7,634 nucleotides of DNA from JBFMHP01 sp964557295 (GTDB taxonomy: Bacteria; Pseudomonadota; Gammaproteobacteria; RBG-16-57-12), in assembly GCA_964557295.1 (NCBI GenBank), contig CAZKZP010000086.1, positions 1 through 7,634 on the forward strand, in the 5' to 3' direction. Position numbers and translations under genes: made by a program. This document shows, piece after piece, positions 6,128 through 7,634 of this stretch; position 1 is the stretch's first letter; the number at the start of each line of letters is the position of its first letter. A model generated the notes under the pieces. That model worked only from the letters and a program-made list of their open reading frames with translations. It was not told the DNA's origin and made no database searches.

Positions 6128-7099
6128 ATGACCGAGCATACAAATACAAAAGCGGCTCCTCCGGAGTATTATCGACCCCCATACGGTCCGTATCCGATGG
6201 GATATGCCGCCGAGGATGAAATCAATCTGCTCGATTTGTGGCGGGTGCTGATGGCGCGGAAGTGGCTGATCGTGGGCCTGACGTTCCTGGCCACGGTGGC
6301 GGCGCTGGTCATCGCCTTGCGCACGACGCCGATCTACCGAGCGGAGGCGCTGCTGGCGCCGGTCGAAGACGATAAGAACGGCGCGGCCTCGGCCCTGGCG
6401 CAATTCGGCGGACTGGCCTCCATGGTGGGCGTGAGCTTGGGTGGCGGCGGCAACACGGAACATTCACTGGCAGTGCTAAAATCCCGCGCATTTTTGGATG
6501 ACTTCATCCAGGAAAACCAATTGATGCCCGTGTTTTTCGAGAAGTTGTGGGATGCCGAGAAACAGGCCTGGGCCGTGGAAGATCCCAAGCAGGCGCCCAC
6601 CGCCTGGGATGCCTATGATGTGTTTAGCAAAAATCTGCTCAAGACCAGCGTGGACAAGAAAAGCGGGCTGGTGACGGTGGGCATCGAATGGAAAGATCCG
6701 GAGCAGTCCGCGCAGTGGGCGAATCAATTGGTGACGCGTCTCAACAGTCATCAGCGCCGGGTCGCGATACAGGAGGCGGAGAAGAGCCTCGCCTATCTCA
6801 ACGAGCAGTTGGCCAAGACCCCCGTGGTCGAGATGCAGCAGATGCTTTATCGTATGCTCGAAGCGGAAACCAAGAAGATCATGTTAGCCAATGTGCGCGA
6901 TGAATATGCCTTCAAGGTGGTCGATCCCGCCGTCGTGCCGGAGCGGAAGATCAAGCCCAAGCGCTCCTTGATCGTAGTGCTCGGATTCATGGCCGGGTTG
7001 ATGGGCTCGATCTTCCTCGCCTTTTTCCTCTCTTTTATCGAGCGGCAGAAGGCCGCGGCCAAAGACGGCCGCGAGGATGCGGATCGATCCGGGGGCTGA
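6128..7099 (+). CDS. Wzz-family chain-length determinant (polysaccharide co-polymerase, OtnB-like)
   Basis: A 323-residue inner-membrane protein with the classic Wzz layout: a cytoplasmic N-terminus rich in Pro and Tyr (about 11-26), the Wzz entry motif EINLLDLWRVLMARKW (31-46), a first membrane helix (about 46-65), a periplasmic domain with helical stretches (about 70-270), a proline-rich turn VVPERKIKPKRS (269-280) and a second membrane helix (about 281-303). The short charged tail has no Walker motifs, so there is no fused tyrosine kinase. Such proteins control the length of Wzy-dependent polysaccharides and, in capsule systems, contact the outer-membrane exporter across the periplasm. Start ATG has GAGG (6119-6122) 5 nt upstream, and the gene lies only 12 bp after the SLBB gene, so the two are almost certainly co-transcribed and probably form one trans-envelope machine. 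Confidence 0.93.
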   Translation: MTEHTNTKAAPPEYYRPPYGPYPMGYAAEDEINLLDLWRVLMARKWLIVGLTFLATVAALVIALRTTPIYRAEALLAPVEDDKNGAASALAQFGGLASMVGVSLGGGGNTEHSLAVLKSRAFLDDFIQENQLMPVFFEKLWDAEKQAWAVEDPKQAPTAWDAYDVFSKNLLKTSVDKKSGLVTVGIEWKDPEQSAQWANQLVTRLNSHQRRVAIQEAEKSLAYLNEQLAKTPVVEMQQMLYRMLEAETKKIMLANVRDEYAFKVVDPAVVPERKIKPKRSLIVVLGFMAGLMGSIFLAFFLSFIERQKAAAKDGREDADRSGG

Positions 7100-7102
7100 C
7101 CG

Positions 7103-7137
7103 AAACGTGGTCCGCTCTCGACGTGGGCCGGCCGTTT
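7103..7137 (+). other. Imperfect hairpin after the chain-length gene
   Basis: AAACG (7103-7107) pairs with CGTTT (7133-7137), and GGTCC (7109-7113) with GGGCC (7125-7129, one G-U), with small internal mismatches and an 11-nt loop. It sits just after the stop codon of the Wzz-like gene. Only three T residues close the 3' arm, so it is a poor intrinsic terminator at best; it may still slow polymerase or stabilise the transcript end. Confidence 0.25.
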
Positions 7138-7162
7138 GCAAAATGGCATGACGCGTTATAGA
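7136..7162 (+). promoter_or_regulatory. Candidate sigma-70 promoter of metK
   Basis: TTGCAA (7136-7141) and TATAGA (7157-7162, four of six to the -10 consensus) are separated by 15 nt; using TTTGCA one base earlier gives 16 nt. Transcription would begin near 7169, leaving a leader of about 40 nt before metK. The leader is too short for a SAM riboswitch and none is visible. Confidence 0.45.
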
Positions 7163-7209
7163 CTCTCGCGTTTATCATCCACCCTTTCAACAGAAGGATT
7201 ACGGCAATA

Positions 7210-7634
7210 ATGGCGAAGCAGCACTTGTTTACCTCCGAGTCGGTCTCAGAAGGGCATCCGGACAAGATTGCAGACCAGATCTCCGATGCCATTCTCGATG
7301 CGATCCTGGCACAGGATCCCACCGCGCGCGTGGCCTGTGAAACCCTGGTCAAGACCGGAATGGTGCTGATCGCCGGTGAGATCACCACCTCCGCCTGGAT
7401 TGACATGCACAACGTAGTGCGTCAGAAGGTCAAGGACATCGGCTACAACAGCTCCCACATGGGGTTCGACTGGGAATCCTGCGCCGTGCTCACCGCCATC
7501 GACAAGCAGTCCGCCGATATCGCCGTGGGGGTGAACGAGAGCGAAGTCCACGAGATGGGCGCGGGCGACCAGGGGATGATGTTCGGCTACGCCACGAACG
7601 AAACCGACGTGCTGATGCCCGCGCCGATCACCTA
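7210..7634 (+). CDS. metK: S-adenosylmethionine synthase (methionine adenosyltransferase), N-terminal part
   Basis: The frame starts at ATG 7210 and runs open to the window edge, giving 141 complete codons of an enzyme that is about 385 residues in E. coli. MetK makes S-adenosylmethionine from methionine and ATP in the cytoplasm, releasing phosphate and pyrophosphate. The N-terminus FTSESVSEGHPDKIADQIS carries the conserved His and Asp of the ATP/metal site (GHPDK), and the signature GAGDQGMMFGYA begins at about residue 117. ETLVKTGMVLIAGEITT and the DKQSADIAVGV segment are also family hallmarks. AAGGA (7194-7198) lies 11 nt upstream, slightly far. The gene is separated from the polysaccharide genes by 110 bp with its own candidate promoter, so it is probably an independent housekeeping unit. 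Confidence 0.97.
   Translation, partial: MAKQHLFTSESVSEGHPDKIADQISDAILDAILAQDPTARVACETLVKTGMVLIAGEITTSAWIDMHNVVRQKVKDIGYNSSHMGFDWESCAVLTAIDKQSADIAVGVNESEVHEMGAGDQGMMFGYATNETDVLMPAPIT

Noticed and set aside
3863..6463. Very long open frame on the - strand (866 codons) opposite the exporter and the start of the Wzz-like gene
   Set aside because: It spans two well-supported + strand genes and their junction, its product is a His/Gln/Arg-rich string with no recognisable motif, and such frames arise easily opposite GC-rich coding DNA.
7054..7073. Seven-base-pair GC hairpin (CGCGGCC/GGCCGCG) near the end of the Wzz-like gene
   Set aside because: It lies within the coding region and has no T tract after it, so it is not an intrinsic terminator; it is probably chance in GC-rich sequence.
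7080..7091. 12-bp perfect palindrome CGGATCGATCCG over the last codons of the Wzz-like gene
   Set aside because: It is a single copy within coding sequence with no related copy near a promoter, so there is no support for an operator.
7100..7209. SAM riboswitch upstream of metK
   Set aside because: The gap is short, no conserved SAM riboswitch core or multi-helix junction is visible, and the predicted leader is only about 40 nt.

Overview
The window looks like a chromosomal segment of a GC-rich gammaproteobacterium. The basis is the run of a LapB-type TPR/rubredoxin protein, PyrF and a small ComEA-like helix-hairpin-helix protein in that order, and strongly gammaproteobacterial PyrF and MetK sequences. 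The genus cannot be fixed from the sequence; a Chromatiales-like or related lineage is a guess. All recognised genes are on the + strand.

Layout. Bases 1-755 hold the 3' part of lapB (lipopolysaccharide assembly regulator), followed after 29 bp by pyrF (785-1504), probably in one operon. A short gap with a candidate promoter leads to a 90-residue secreted ComEA-like protein (1592-1864), which ends in a very strong intrinsic terminator (1886-1921). The next open frame begins on or inside that terminator. It encodes a secreted, glycine-rich protein of about 516 residues that looks like an outer-membrane beta-barrel (about 1922-3472) and that I cannot name. Then come a large Wza/OtnA-like polysaccharide export protein with a Poly_export domain and about six SLBB repeats (3554-6115) and, 12 bp downstream, a Wzz/OtnB-like chain-length determinant (polysaccharide co-polymerase, 6128-7099). 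The window closes with the first 141 codons of metK (from 7210), which run off the right edge.

How they fit together. The central three genes read as an envelope module for export of a surface polysaccharide: an inner-membrane co-polymerase, a periplasm-spanning SLBB exporter and a candidate outer-membrane barrel. It sits between housekeeping genes, and no glycosyltransferase, flippase or polymerase is present before metK, so the sugar-building enzymes must be encoded elsewhere. From general knowledge, the neighbourhood downstream of lapB/pyrF/comEA is a common site for O-antigen or capsule genes in gammaproteobacteria, and the arrangement recalls the otnA-otnB (wbfF-wzz) pair of Vibrio, which is accompanied by outer-membrane proteins.

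No tRNA, rRNA, CRISPR array, insertion sequence or phage gene was seen. The points most worth a second look are the terminator that overlaps the start of the barrel gene, the barrel protein itself as a possible uncharacterised export partner, and a near-perfect in-frame 93-bp duplication in the exporter's N-terminal region.
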